64,000 nt of DNA. Origin: Actinocatenispora sera (GTDB lineage: Bacteria > Actinomycetota > Actinomycetes > Mycobacteriales > Micromonosporaceae). The stretch lies in contig NZ_AP023354.1 of the NCBI RefSeq assembly GCF_018324685.1, positions 3,162,001 to 3,226,000 of the forward strand, read 5' to 3'. This document shows positions 25,406 to 32,552 of this stretch, one piece after another (within the stretch, counting starts at the first letter, position 1; the number at the start of each line of letters is the position of its first letter). Made by a program: the position numbers and the translations under genes. The notes under the pieces are model-generated. The model was not told the DNA's origin, did not search any database, and saw only the letters and a list, made by a program, of their open reading frames with translations.

Positions 25406-26236
25406 TCACCGGCCGGCGGAGGACGCCGGATCCGCCGGTGCGCGGCGCGCCGGGTACGGCGGGAACACCTCGTGCAGCCGGGCCGCGATGGCGTCCGTCA
25501 CCGCCGCCCGGTGCGGGATCGCCCGCCGGTCGATCATCACGTAGGCGGCACGCAGCACCGCGAAGGTGTTCGCCGCCTCGACCGGCACCGGGCCCGGCTC
25601 GCCGGTGGCGAACAGCCGGTCGATCGACGCGAGCCAACCGGTGGCCTGCGCCTCGGTCAGCTCCGGCCGGGCCAGCGTGTGCGCCAGGGCCCGGGCCAAC
25701 CGGTCCTCCTCCTGCTGCGCGTACCGGTAGTCGGTGCGCGCCACGGTGCGCTCGGCGACCAGCGTGAGCAGGTCCGCGAGCTCGGGCGCCGCAGTCCGCG
25801 GCGACCGCCCGAACGCGACCACCACGTCCGAACCGTGCGCGACGGCGTGCAGCCAGCCCAGCTCGTCGTCCCAGCCGCGCACGTCGGGCTCGGTCAGCCA
25901 CCAGCCGGCGAACGCCGAGCGCCAGCCGGCCAGGGTGGCCGCGTCCAGCAGTCCCGCCGCGGTGGCCCGGTCGACCGTGTTGGCGAGGATCAGCGGTGCG
26001 AACGTGCGCGCCTGTACCCGCGGGTGGGTGAACCGCTCGACCATCGCGTCGCCGAGCGCGGCCAGCCGCTCGTCCAGCACGCCGCGCTCGATCCAGCGCC
26101 GCAGCACCTCGCGCGCCTGCCAGTCGCGTACCTCCGGGTCGGGGGAGGTGAGCAGCTCGAGCAGCTCCGCGACCGCGGCGTCGAGATCGTCCGGCACCGG
26201 GAAGTCGGCCGTCACCACGGCAGCCCAATCGGTCAT
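25406..26236 (-). CDS. DUF2785 domain-containing protein
   Basis: 276 residues, all-alpha, repeat-like. DUF2785 features: an N-terminal DWQAREVLRRWIERGVL, GWLHAVAHGSDVVVAFGRSP at about 128-147, and DYRYAQQEEDRLARALAHTL. Function unknown in the family. TAGGGT stands 7 nt before ATG 26236, indicating leaderless transcription. It is divergent from the histidine kinase gene with only 86 bp between. Confidence 0.8.
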   Translation of the reverse strand: MTDWAAVVTADFPVPDDLDAAVAELLELLTSPDPEVRDWQAREVLRRWIERGVLDERLAALGDAMVERFTHPRVQARTFAPLILANTVDRATAAGLLDAATLAGWRSAFAGWWLTEPDVRGWDDELGWLHAVAHGSDVVVAFGRSPRTAAPELADLLTLVAERTVARTDYRYAQQEEDRLARALAHTLARPELTEAQATGWLASIDRLFATGEPGPVPVEAANTFAVLRAAYVMIDRRAIPHRAAVTDAIAARLHEVFPPYPARRAPADPASSAGR

Positions 26237-26322
26237 GCCGGTGACCCTACCGAGCACGCCGTCCGGCCACTCCCGCCGCGTCGCCGCGGCAGGTACCTCG
26301 GCACACGCCCTACTCTGGTCGC

Positions 26323-27801
26323 GTGTCGACACTGCGAGACCTGGTCGAGGAGTACACCGACCTCGCCCCGGCGGACATCGAGCACCTGCACCGGTTGGCC
26401 GGTGACTGGCAGCTGCTGTCCGATCTGTCCTTCGCCGACCTGCTGCTGTGGGTACCGACCGCACACGGCCGGTTCCGTTGCGTGGCGCAGGTGCGGCCGA
26501 CGACCGCGCCCACCGCGTACCAGGACGACCAGGTGGGGCGGGAGGCCGGTGCGCCCGACTTCGCGCACCTGGGCATCGCCCGCGACGAGCGGCGGATCTG
26601 GCGCGAGGGCGACCCGGTCTGGTACGGCGACACGCCGGCCCGGCACGAGGCGATCCCGGTGCGCCGGATCGGCTCGGACGAGATCATCGCGGTGGTCGGG
26701 CGCGACACCAACCTGTCCGACGCCCGTACCCCCGGCAAGCTGGAACTCAACTACCTCGGGCTGGCCGACGACCTGGCGCTGATGCTGACCCAGGGCACCT
26801 TCCCGCCCACCCACCATCCCGGCGAGACCACCTCGGCGCCGCGGATCGGCGACGGGCTGGTCCGCCTCGACGAGCACGGCAAGGCGGTGTACGCCAGCCC
26901 GAACGCGCAGTCCGCCTACCGCCGGATGGGGCTGCCGGGTGACCTGATCGGCGAGGACCTGGCGGCGCTCACCGGCCGGCTCGCCGACGACCCGCTGGAG
27001 GGCAGCGAGGCCACCGAACGCATCCTGACCGCGCTCGACGGCCAGGGCCCGGCGCGCAAGGAGATCGACGCGCGGGGCGCGAGCGTGCTGATGCGGGCGC
27101 TGCCGCTGCTGCCCGAGGGCACCCCGGCCGGCGCGCTGGTACTGGTCCGCGACGTCACCGAGGTACGCCGGCGGGACCGGGCGCTGCTGACCAAGGACGC
27201 CACCATCCGCGAGATCCACCACCGGGTGAAGAACAACCTGCAGACCGTCGCCGCGCTGCTCCGGTTGCAGGCCAGGCGATCCGTGCCGCAGGCGCGCGCC
27301 GCGCTGGAGGAGTCGGTACGCCGGGTCGCCTCGATCGCGCTGGTGCACGAGACGCTGTCGTTCACCTCCGACGAGGCGGTCGAGTTCGACACCATCGTCG
27401 ACCGGGTCGCCTCGATGGCCGGCGAGGTCGCCGCGGCCGAGTCCAAGGTGGTGTTCCGTCGCGAGGGCAGCTTCGGGGTACTGCCCGCCGAGGTGGCCAC
27501 CCCGCTGGTGATGGTGCTCAACGAGCTGCTGCAGAACGCGGCCGAGCACGCCTACCCGGCGGGCGAGTCGGGCGAGGTGGTGGTGTCCGCGCGGCGCCGC
27601 CGCCGGCAGGTCGACGTGACGGTCTGCGACGCCGGCGCCGGGCTGCCGGACGGGTTCGTCCTGGACGCGAGCGACCGGCTCGGCCTGCAGATCGTCCGTA
27701 CCCTGGTCACCGGCGAGCTGCGCGGCACCATCGAGCTGCGCCCGCGCACCCCCGGCCCCGGCACCGAGGCGGCGCTCGCCATCCCGCTGCCCCGCCGCTG
27801 A
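26323..27801 (+). CDS. pdtaS: Sensor histidine kinase, PdtaS type (HisKA_2)
   Basis: Soluble kinase that phosphorylates the ANTAR response regulator PdtaR in mycobacteria. 492 residues: an N-terminal GAF-like domain (about 1-150), a PAS-like domain (about 175-285), the HisKA_2 phosphoacceptor REIHHRVKNNLQ with His299/300, and an HATPase domain (NELLQNAAEHAYP, CDAGAGLPDGF, GLQIVRTLV). No membrane helix. GTG 26323 stands 6 nt after TACTCT, with no ribosome binding site, so the transcript is likely leaderless. Location between sigR and whiB1 matches the mycobacterial Rv3220c neighbourhood. No PdtaR gene in the window. Confidence 0.9.
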   Translation: MSTLRDLVEEYTDLAPADIEHLHRLAGDWQLLSDLSFADLLLWVPTAHGRFRCVAQVRPTTAPTAYQDDQVGREAGAPDFAHLGIARDERRIWREGDPVWYGDTPARHEAIPVRRIGSDEIIAVVGRDTNLSDARTPGKLELNYLGLADDLALMLTQGTFPPTHHPGETTSAPRIGDGLVRLDEHGKAVYASPNAQSAYRRMGLPGDLIGEDLAALTGRLADDPLEGSEATERILTALDGQGPARKEIDARGASVLMRALPLLPEGTPAGALVLVRDVTEVRRRDRALLTKDATIREIHHRVKNNLQTVAALLRLQARRSVPQARAALEESVRRVASIALVHETLSFTSDEAVEFDTIVDRVASMAGEVAAAESKVVFRREGSFGVLPAEVATPLVMVLNELLQNAAEHAYPAGESGEVVVSARRRRRQVDVTVCDAGAGLPDGFVLDASDRLGLQIVRTLVTGELRGTIELRPRTPGPGTEAALAIPLPRR

Positions 27802-27814
27802 ACCGGGCCGGCGC

Positions 27815-28450
27815 TCAGCGCCGCACGCGGTAGCGGACGTGCGTGACGGTGGGGGAGCCGACGACCTCCACCGGCGTCAGCCGCGGGTCGCCGACGCCGG
27901 CGAAAAGCCGCTCGCCCGATCCCAGTACCACCGGGCTGACGTGCAGGAACAGCTCGTCCAGCAGGCCGGCGGCGAGGGCCTGGTTCACGGTGCTCGCGCC
28001 GCCCGCGACCAGCACGTCGGAGTCCCCGGCGGCCCGCCGGGCCGCGGCCACTGCCGCCTCGACACCGTCGGTGACGAAGTGGAACGTGGTACCGCCGGCC
28101 ATCGGCAACGGTTCGCGCGGGTGGTGGGTCGCCACGAACACCGGCGCGTGATACGGCGGATCCGCACCCCACCAGCCCCGCCAGTCCGGGTCCCAGTCGC
28201 CGCGCCCGGCCGAGAACATGTTGCGGCCCATCACGAACGCCCCGACCCCGCGGTGCATGCGCGCCACCATCTCGCTGTCCGGGCCCGGTTCCCCGCCGTC
28301 GTCGCCCTGCATCGAGTGCCAGCGTTGGGTGGCGAACATCCATTCGTGCAGCCGTTCGCCGCCCACCCCGAGCGGCTCGTCGAGGCTCTGGTCGGGGCCG
28401 GCGACGTAGCCGTCGACCGAGACGGACAGGTTGCTTCTCACGATCCCCAT
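27815..28450 (-). CDS. RibD C-terminal/dihydrofolate reductase-like protein
   Basis: 211 residues of the DHFR-like fold used in RibD reductases and many stand-alone proteins. Motifs: NLSVSVDGYVAGPDQS at the N terminus, GAFVMGRNMF near 75, PVFVATHHPREPL, VLVAGGASTVNQALAAGLLDELFLHVSPVVLGSGERLF. Probably an NADPH-dependent reductase with unknown substrate; a second one lies at 62724. Its upstream region has a pair of 27-bp direct repeats. Confidence 0.82.
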   Translation of the reverse strand: MGIVRSNLSVSVDGYVAGPDQSLDEPLGVGGERLHEWMFATQRWHSMQGDDGGEPGPDSEMVARMHRGVGAFVMGRNMFSAGRGDWDPDWRGWWGADPPYHAPVFVATHHPREPLPMAGGTTFHFVTDGVEAAVAAARRAAGDSDVLVAGGASTVNQALAAGLLDELFLHVSPVVLGSGERLFAGVGDPRLTPVEVVGSPTVTHVRYRVRR

Positions 28451-28788
28451 GTACGGACCGACGAGACGTGGCCCGGAAACTCATCGCGAACCGTTCTCGC
28501 GGGTTCGGGCAATGGCGGGTGTGACACGGCCGGCGGCACGAAGCGCGCCGCGAACTCTTCACGCGGGTTCGGCAAACAGTAGATGTGAGGTCACGACACG
28601 AGGCCCGGCATCGCCGGGCGTGGGTGGGGACCCGGTGGGACCCGACCGCGGCGAGGCGCGCCGACCGGTCGCGGCACCGGGCATCCCGATCGGCACGGGG
28701 CACTCCCGACTGCACCGTGCCACCGCCCGGACCCCGCCAGGAGACCGATCTCGACCGGTCCGGGCGGCTGCCGCGATCGGCTGGCGCG
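28451..28788. other. Regulatory-looking gap between divergent genes
   Basis: 338 bp between the divergent DHFR-like and secreted-protein genes. The left half has GAACTC/GTTCTC-rich sequence and holds the duplicated motif listed separately; the right half (28600-28788) is high-GC with no signal I recognise. Confidence 0.4.
28486..28576. promoter_or_regulatory. Pair of 27-bp direct repeats, each partly palindromic
   Basis: Copies at 28486-28512 and 28550-28576 share GCGAAC, two or three variable bases, TTC, then CGCGGGTTCGG and CAA, 64 bp apart. Within each, CGAAC and GGTTCG form an inverted repeat. This looks like a double operator for the gene at 27815 or the one at 28789. Confidence 0.45.
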
Positions 28789-29772
28789 GTGTCGATCCGG
28801 CTCGCCGCGCTCACCGCCGGCCTCGCTGCGACGCTCCTGGCCGCCGGCGGCCTCGCGTCGACCGGCGCCACCCCGGGCGCCTCGACCCCGGCCCCGGCCG
28901 GCAGCCGGCACGCCGACCGTCGGCACGGCCTGGCCGGCGTGCGGTGGGGGACTGACGAGCCTCAGGCCGCCGACACCACGACCGCGATTCGCCCGGTACC
29001 GGTGCGCTACCGGGCCGCCGGGAGCCACCCGGTGCGGTCCGTCGCACCGCCGCTCGGGCCCGGCTTCGGGTCCGGCCACTCGCTTCCCCGGCCGCGCGGG
29101 CGTCCACGGCCGCACGCGGTGGCGTGCCGAACCGCCGACCGGCTGTCGCTGTCGCTGGCCGAGCAGCCGGACACCGACCGGGGCCACCGCGGCCACCGCG
29201 CGCCCGGCGGCGGTACCGGCCACGGGCGCCTCACGGTGACCGCGGACGGGGTGCCGGTGGCCGACGCCGCGGGCACCGGCTCGGTGACCGCGACGGTGGC
29301 CGAGCAGGCACACCGGTACCGGATCGAGCAGGCGGTGCCGGGCTTCGGCAGCGCCGGCACCGTGCGGTCGACGTACACGGTGGCCTCGGCCGCCGGCGCC
29401 GGCGCCCCGCTGCCGGCCGGCTGGCGCTGCGCCGCGGACGGCGCCGACCCGAGGGTGGTGCCGCTGCTGACGCTCACCGCGCCGCTGCCGGTCACCGCCG
29501 ACGGCACCGTACCGGCCCGGGCCTCGTTCGTCGCCGCGGTCGGCCACCTGCCCGGTGTCACCGCGGTACCGGTCACCGGCCTCACCGCCGCGACCAGCAT
29601 CGACGGCGCCGGGTACCGGCCGGCACCGGTCACCGCGCTCGGCCACGGCCGTTACCGGGTCACGCTGCCGGCCGCCGCGACCGGTACCGCCGTCTCGCTG
29701 CGGCTGGCCACCACCGACGCGGCCGGTTCGACCCTCACCCGCACCCTCACCAACGCGTACCGGGTGGCGTGA
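28789..29772 (+). CDS. Secreted protein resembling the C-terminal region of S8 peptidases
   Basis: 327 residues from GTG 28789, the start that gives a signal peptide (SIRLAALTAGLAATLLAAGGLAS). The mature part has no catalytic motifs. Its C-terminal half (LTADGVPVADAAGTGSVTATV, RSTYTVASAAG, VTAVPVTGLTAATSIDGAGY and the end VSLRLATTDAAGSTLTRTL) looks like the tail that follows the protease domain in large actinobacterial subtilisin-like peptidases. It may be a remnant of such a gene or a free-standing beta-rich secreted protein. The stretch 100-190 is low-complexity. Medium confidence in expression. Confidence 0.5.
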   Translation: MSIRLAALTAGLAATLLAAGGLASTGATPGASTPAPAGSRHADRRHGLAGVRWGTDEPQAADTTTAIRPVPVRYRAAGSHPVRSVAPPLGPGFGSGHSLPRPRGRPRPHAVACRTADRLSLSLAEQPDTDRGHRGHRAPGGGTGHGRLTVTADGVPVADAAGTGSVTATVAEQAHRYRIEQAVPGFGSAGTVRSTYTVASAAGAGAPLPAGWRCAADGADPRVVPLLTLTAPLPVTADGTVPARASFVAAVGHLPGVTAVPVTGLTAATSIDGAGYRPAPVTALGHGRYRVTLPAAATGTAVSLRLATTDAAGSTLTRTLTNAYRVA

Positions 29773-29850
29773 CGAGGTCCCGGAACCGACGGGCGCCCGC
29801 GACGCCCCGGCGGCGGGCGGCCGGGCCGGCGGGGGATCGCCGGCGGTTCG

Positions 29851-30849
29851 TCAGATCGCGGCCGCGCCGAGCACCCAGGGCGTGGTCTGCTCGATGAACT
29901 CGGTGGGGAATCCGGGTGCGAACCCGGTCGCCGCCTCCAGCCGCCGCACCTGCTCGGGTTCGAGCGAGACCTCGAGGCAGCCGAGGTTGTCCACCAGCTG
30001 GGCCACGGTGCGGGCGCCGATCATCGGCAGCACCGCCGGCGACCGTACCCGGGTCCAGGCCAGCGCGACCTGTGCCGCGGTCGCTCCGATCTCGTCGGCC
30101 ACCGCCTGCACCACCCGCGCGATCGCCCGGTCGTGCGGATCGATCGAGCCGGGGTCGAGGCGGGTCGGCCCCGGTGCACCCGCCGAGGCGTACTTGCCGG
30201 AAAGCACGCCACCGCCCAGCGGACTCCAGGCGGTCACCGCCATCCCGAACGCCGCCGCCATCGGCAGCAGCTCGCGTTCGGCGTCGCGTTGCAGCAGGCT
30301 GTACGGCACCTGCAGGCCGGCGAAGCCGGTCCAGCCGCGCCACTGTGCCAGGGTGTTCGCCCGAGCCACCACCCAGGCCGGCGCGTCGGAGATGCCGACG
30401 TAGAGCACCGTGCCGGCGGTCACCGCGTCGTCCAGTGCCCGCATGGTCTCCTCGACCGGGGTGTGCCGGTCCCACAGGTGCACCCAGTAGACGTCGACAT
30501 GGTCGGTACGCAGCCGGCGCAGGCTGGTCTCCAGCGACAGCCGCAGGTTCTTGCGGTGGTTGCCGCCGCCGTTGGGGTCGGTCGCATCCCGGGTGACGGT
30601 GTACTTCGTGGCCAGCACGAACCGGTCCCGGCGCCCGGCCAGCAGCTCGCCGACGATCTGCTCGCTGGCACCGCCCCGGTAGTTGATCGCGGTGTCGATC
30701 ATGTTGCCGCCCGCGTCGGCGTACGCGTCGAGGATCCGGCGGCACTCCTCCGGCGAGGCACCGACCCCGCCCTGCTCGCCGAACGTCATCGCGCCCAGGA
30801 CGAGCTCCGACACGCGCAGCCCGGTCGGGCCGAACCTGCGGTACCTCAC
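29851..30849 (-). CDS. Aldo/keto reductase
   Basis: 332 residues, (beta/alpha)8 NADPH-dependent oxidoreductase. The catalytic tetrad is visible as Asp and Tyr in IDTAINYRGG (about residue 55), Lys in LATKY and His in VDVYWVHLWD; the cofactor-binding end is MIGARTVAQLVDNLGCLEVSLEPEQVRRLE. Substrate unknown. GTG 30849 overlaps the stop of the VOC gene (GTGA), so the two are coupled. Confidence 0.9.
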   Translation of the reverse strand: MRYRRFGPTGLRVSELVLGAMTFGEQGGVGASPEECRRILDAYADAGGNMIDTAINYRGGASEQIVGELLAGRRDRFVLATKYTVTRDATDPNGGGNHRKNLRLSLETSLRRLRTDHVDVYWVHLWDRHTPVEETMRALDDAVTAGTVLYVGISDAPAWVVARANTLAQWRGWTGFAGLQVPYSLLQRDAERELLPMAAAFGMAVTAWSPLGGGVLSGKYASAGAPGPTRLDPGSIDPHDRAIARVVQAVADEIGATAAQVALAWTRVRSPAVLPMIGARTVAQLVDNLGCLEVSLEPEQVRRLEAATGFAPGFPTEFIEQTTPWVLGAAAI

Positions 30850-31280
30850 CCGAACATCGCCGCCACGTGCGCGGCGAGCTCCTCCGCCGGTACGTCCCGG
30901 AGGTGCTGGTCGAGGGCCCAGCGATGCCCGGACGGGTCGAGGAACTGCGCGGTGCGGTCGCCCCAGAACGCGTCGTGCGGCGCCTCGAACTCGGTCGCGC
31001 CCGCGGCGAGCGCGCGCTGCCACGCGGCGTCGGTGTCGGGCACCGGAAGGTGGAACGCGGCCGGGGTACCGCCGAGCGCGGCCGGCGTGCGCATGCCGGC
31101 GGCCGGTACCTCGCCCGCGACGGCGAGCACGGTGTCGCCGAGTCGAAGTTCCACGGTGAGCGGCCGGCCGTCGGGCAGGTTGACCCGGCTCGTCTCGCGC
31201 GCGCCGAGCGCCGCGGCGTACCACTCGGCTGCGGCCTGCGGATCGTCGACCACCAGGTGCACGGCCAGTTGTGTTGTCAT
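30846..31280 (-). CDS. VOC (glyoxalase/bleomycin resistance) family protein
   Basis: 144 residues, a single vicinal-oxygen-chelate domain: VHLVVDDPQAAAEWYAAALGA, then LRLGDTVLAVAGEVP, and FWGDRTAQFLDPSGHRWALDQHL at about 107-129. The family covers isomerases, dioxygenases and binding proteins; the function here is open. TATGGT lies 7 nt before ATG 31280 (leaderless). It shares a 63-bp divergent promoter region with the TetR gene, which is its likely regulator. Confidence 0.85.
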   Translation of the reverse strand: MTTQLAVHLVVDDPQAAAEWYAAALGARETSRVNLPDGRPLTVELRLGDTVLAVAGEVPAAGMRTPAALGGTPAAFHLPVPDTDAAWQRALAAGATEFEAPHDAFWGDRTAQFLDPSGHRWALDQHLRDVPAEELAAHVAAMFG

Positions 31281-31343
31281 GCCCCCGACCATACATAGTG
31301 TTCAGTCATCGTGTCCAGACGTACGATCCGGTAGGGTTGCGGG

Positions 31344-32210
31344 GTGACCGCCCGACGCGACGACCCCGCTGCCAGCGCGCCCGAGCTCCGCGAACGCGTC
31401 CTCGACGCGCTCCGTGACCTGCTGCAGGAGCGCACCTTCGAGTCGCTCAGCGTGGCCGAGATCATCGCCGCGGCCCGGGTGTCCCGGGCGAGCTTCTACT
31501 TCTACTTCGCCGGCAAGCAGGCGGCCCTCGCCGAACTCGTGCGCCGCGCGGTCGGCGCCGGCCACCAGGCCGCGCAACCCTGGACGCGGTCCGCTCCACC
31601 CGCTCCCGGATCGCTGCCGGCCCCGGCCCCGGCCTCGCCTGGCGCCACGGCGTCGGCTGGTGCCGGGGCATCGCCGGGCGGCCCGGCATCGGCCGGCGGC
31701 GCCGAATCGGCGGGCGGTGCGGCATCGGCCGGCGGCGCCGAATCGGCGGGCGGTGCGGCATCGGCCGGCGGCGAATCGGCGGGCGGCGGGGAGCCGGCGG
31801 GCGCGGCGGTCGACCCGGATGCGGCGCTGCGCGCCGGAATCGAAGCCGGGGCGACACTGTGGCTCGACAACGCCGGCGTGCTGCGCGCCATCGTCGAGAA
31901 CTGGGGCTCCGACCAGCAGCTTCGGCAGCTGTGGCTGGACCAGATGGCGACGTTCACCGCCGCGACGACGGCACGGATCCAGGCGGATCCGGAGGCGATG
32001 CGCCGGCTCGACGGCGTCGACGTGGCGGCCGTCGCCGCCTCGCTCACCTGGCTGGGCGAGCGGCTGTACTACCTGGCCGCGTGCGGAGTGCCACCGTTCG
32101 ACGACCGTGCGGTGCTGGTCGACACGCTGCACCACGTCTGGACCTCGACGCTGCACCCGGCCGCTGTGGCCGGCACGCGGGACTCCGAAACAGACCCTAG
32201 GTATACCTAG
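31344..32210 (+). CDS. TetR-family regulator with a Gly/Ala-rich insertion
   Basis: 288 residues. The TetR N-terminal domain (about 14-62: LRERVLDALRDLLQERTFESLSVAEII, RVSRASFYFYF) and a ligand domain (about 150-270) are separated by ~65 residues of low complexity, first Pro/Ala, then repeats of ASAGGAESAGGA. GTG 31344 is 6 nt after TAGGGT (leaderless). Divergent from the VOC/aldo-keto pair, its probable target. The stop codon is part of the palindrome at 32196-32211. Confidence 0.85.
   Translation: MTARRDDPAASAPELRERVLDALRDLLQERTFESLSVAEIIAAARVSRASFYFYFAGKQAALAELVRRAVGAGHQAAQPWTRSAPPAPGSLPAPAPASPGATASAGAGASPGGPASAGGAESAGGAASAGGAESAGGAASAGGESAGGGEPAGAAVDPDAALRAGIEAGATLWLDNAGVLRAIVENWGSDQQLRQLWLDQMATFTAATTARIQADPEAMRRLDGVDVAAVAASLTWLGERLYYLAACGVPPFDDRAVLVDTLHHVWTSTLHPAAVAGTRDSETDPRYT
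31686..31787 (+). repeat. 36-bp coding minisatellite in the TetR gene
   Basis: Two identical 36-bp units (31686-31721, 31722-31757) and a shortened third (31758-31787), each encoding ASAGGAESAGGA or part of it. Confidence 0.85.
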
Positions 32211-32288
32211 GTCCCCGGGGGCGGCGCTAGGTATGCCTAGCGGAGTCCGGGTGCGGATCTAGGTACCCGCCAGCGGCAAAGATAGGTA
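32196..32288. promoter_or_regulatory. Operator-like array of TAGGTA palindromes
   Basis: A perfect palindrome CCTAGGTATACCTAGG (32196-32211), a near-perfect one CGCTAGGTATGCCTAGCG (32225-32242), and half-sites TAGGTA at 32260 and 32283. The first three repeat at 30-32 bp, about three helical turns. The array precedes the 63-residue ORF and the LAL regulator gene. Confidence 0.6.
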
Positions 32289-32360
32289 ATCGATGCCGAT
32301 GTGGGTGGCCCCTTACCAGCGCAGGATGAACACGTACCTGATGACTGGTTTGGAGGAACG

Positions 32361-32552
32361 ATGTTCAGCAACCCGGATGTACTGCTCGACCTGGCCAACG
32401 GCTACCAGCAGGACCACCTGGAGGCGGCCGGCCGGGCCCGCCTGCTCGCCGCCCGCAAGCGCGGCAGCCACCGTCGTACGCGCCGGCGCGGTGCGCCGCG
32501 GAGCACGGCTACTGTGGATCCGTGCGCGGGTGGGATGGTACCGGTCCGATGA
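32361..32552 (+). CDS. Small hypothetical protein coupled to the LAL regulator
   Basis: 63 residues. ATG 32361 follows GGAGGAACG, a strong ribosome binding site. The N-terminal ~35 residues are helical ([33 protein letters not shown]), similar in flavour to short actinobacterial proteins of unknown role; the rest is basic. Its TGA overlaps the ATG of the next gene, so it may serve as a translation-coupling leader. It lies behind the TAGGTA operator array. Confidence 0.55.
   Translation: MFSNPDVLLDLANGYQQDHLEAAGRARLLAARKRGSHRRTRRRGAPRSTATVDPCAGGMVPVR

Noticed and set aside
29007-29633. Minus-strand 208-residue ORF opposite the secreted protein
   Set aside because: No recognisable motif; the plus strand gives a signal peptide and S8-tail-like sequence.
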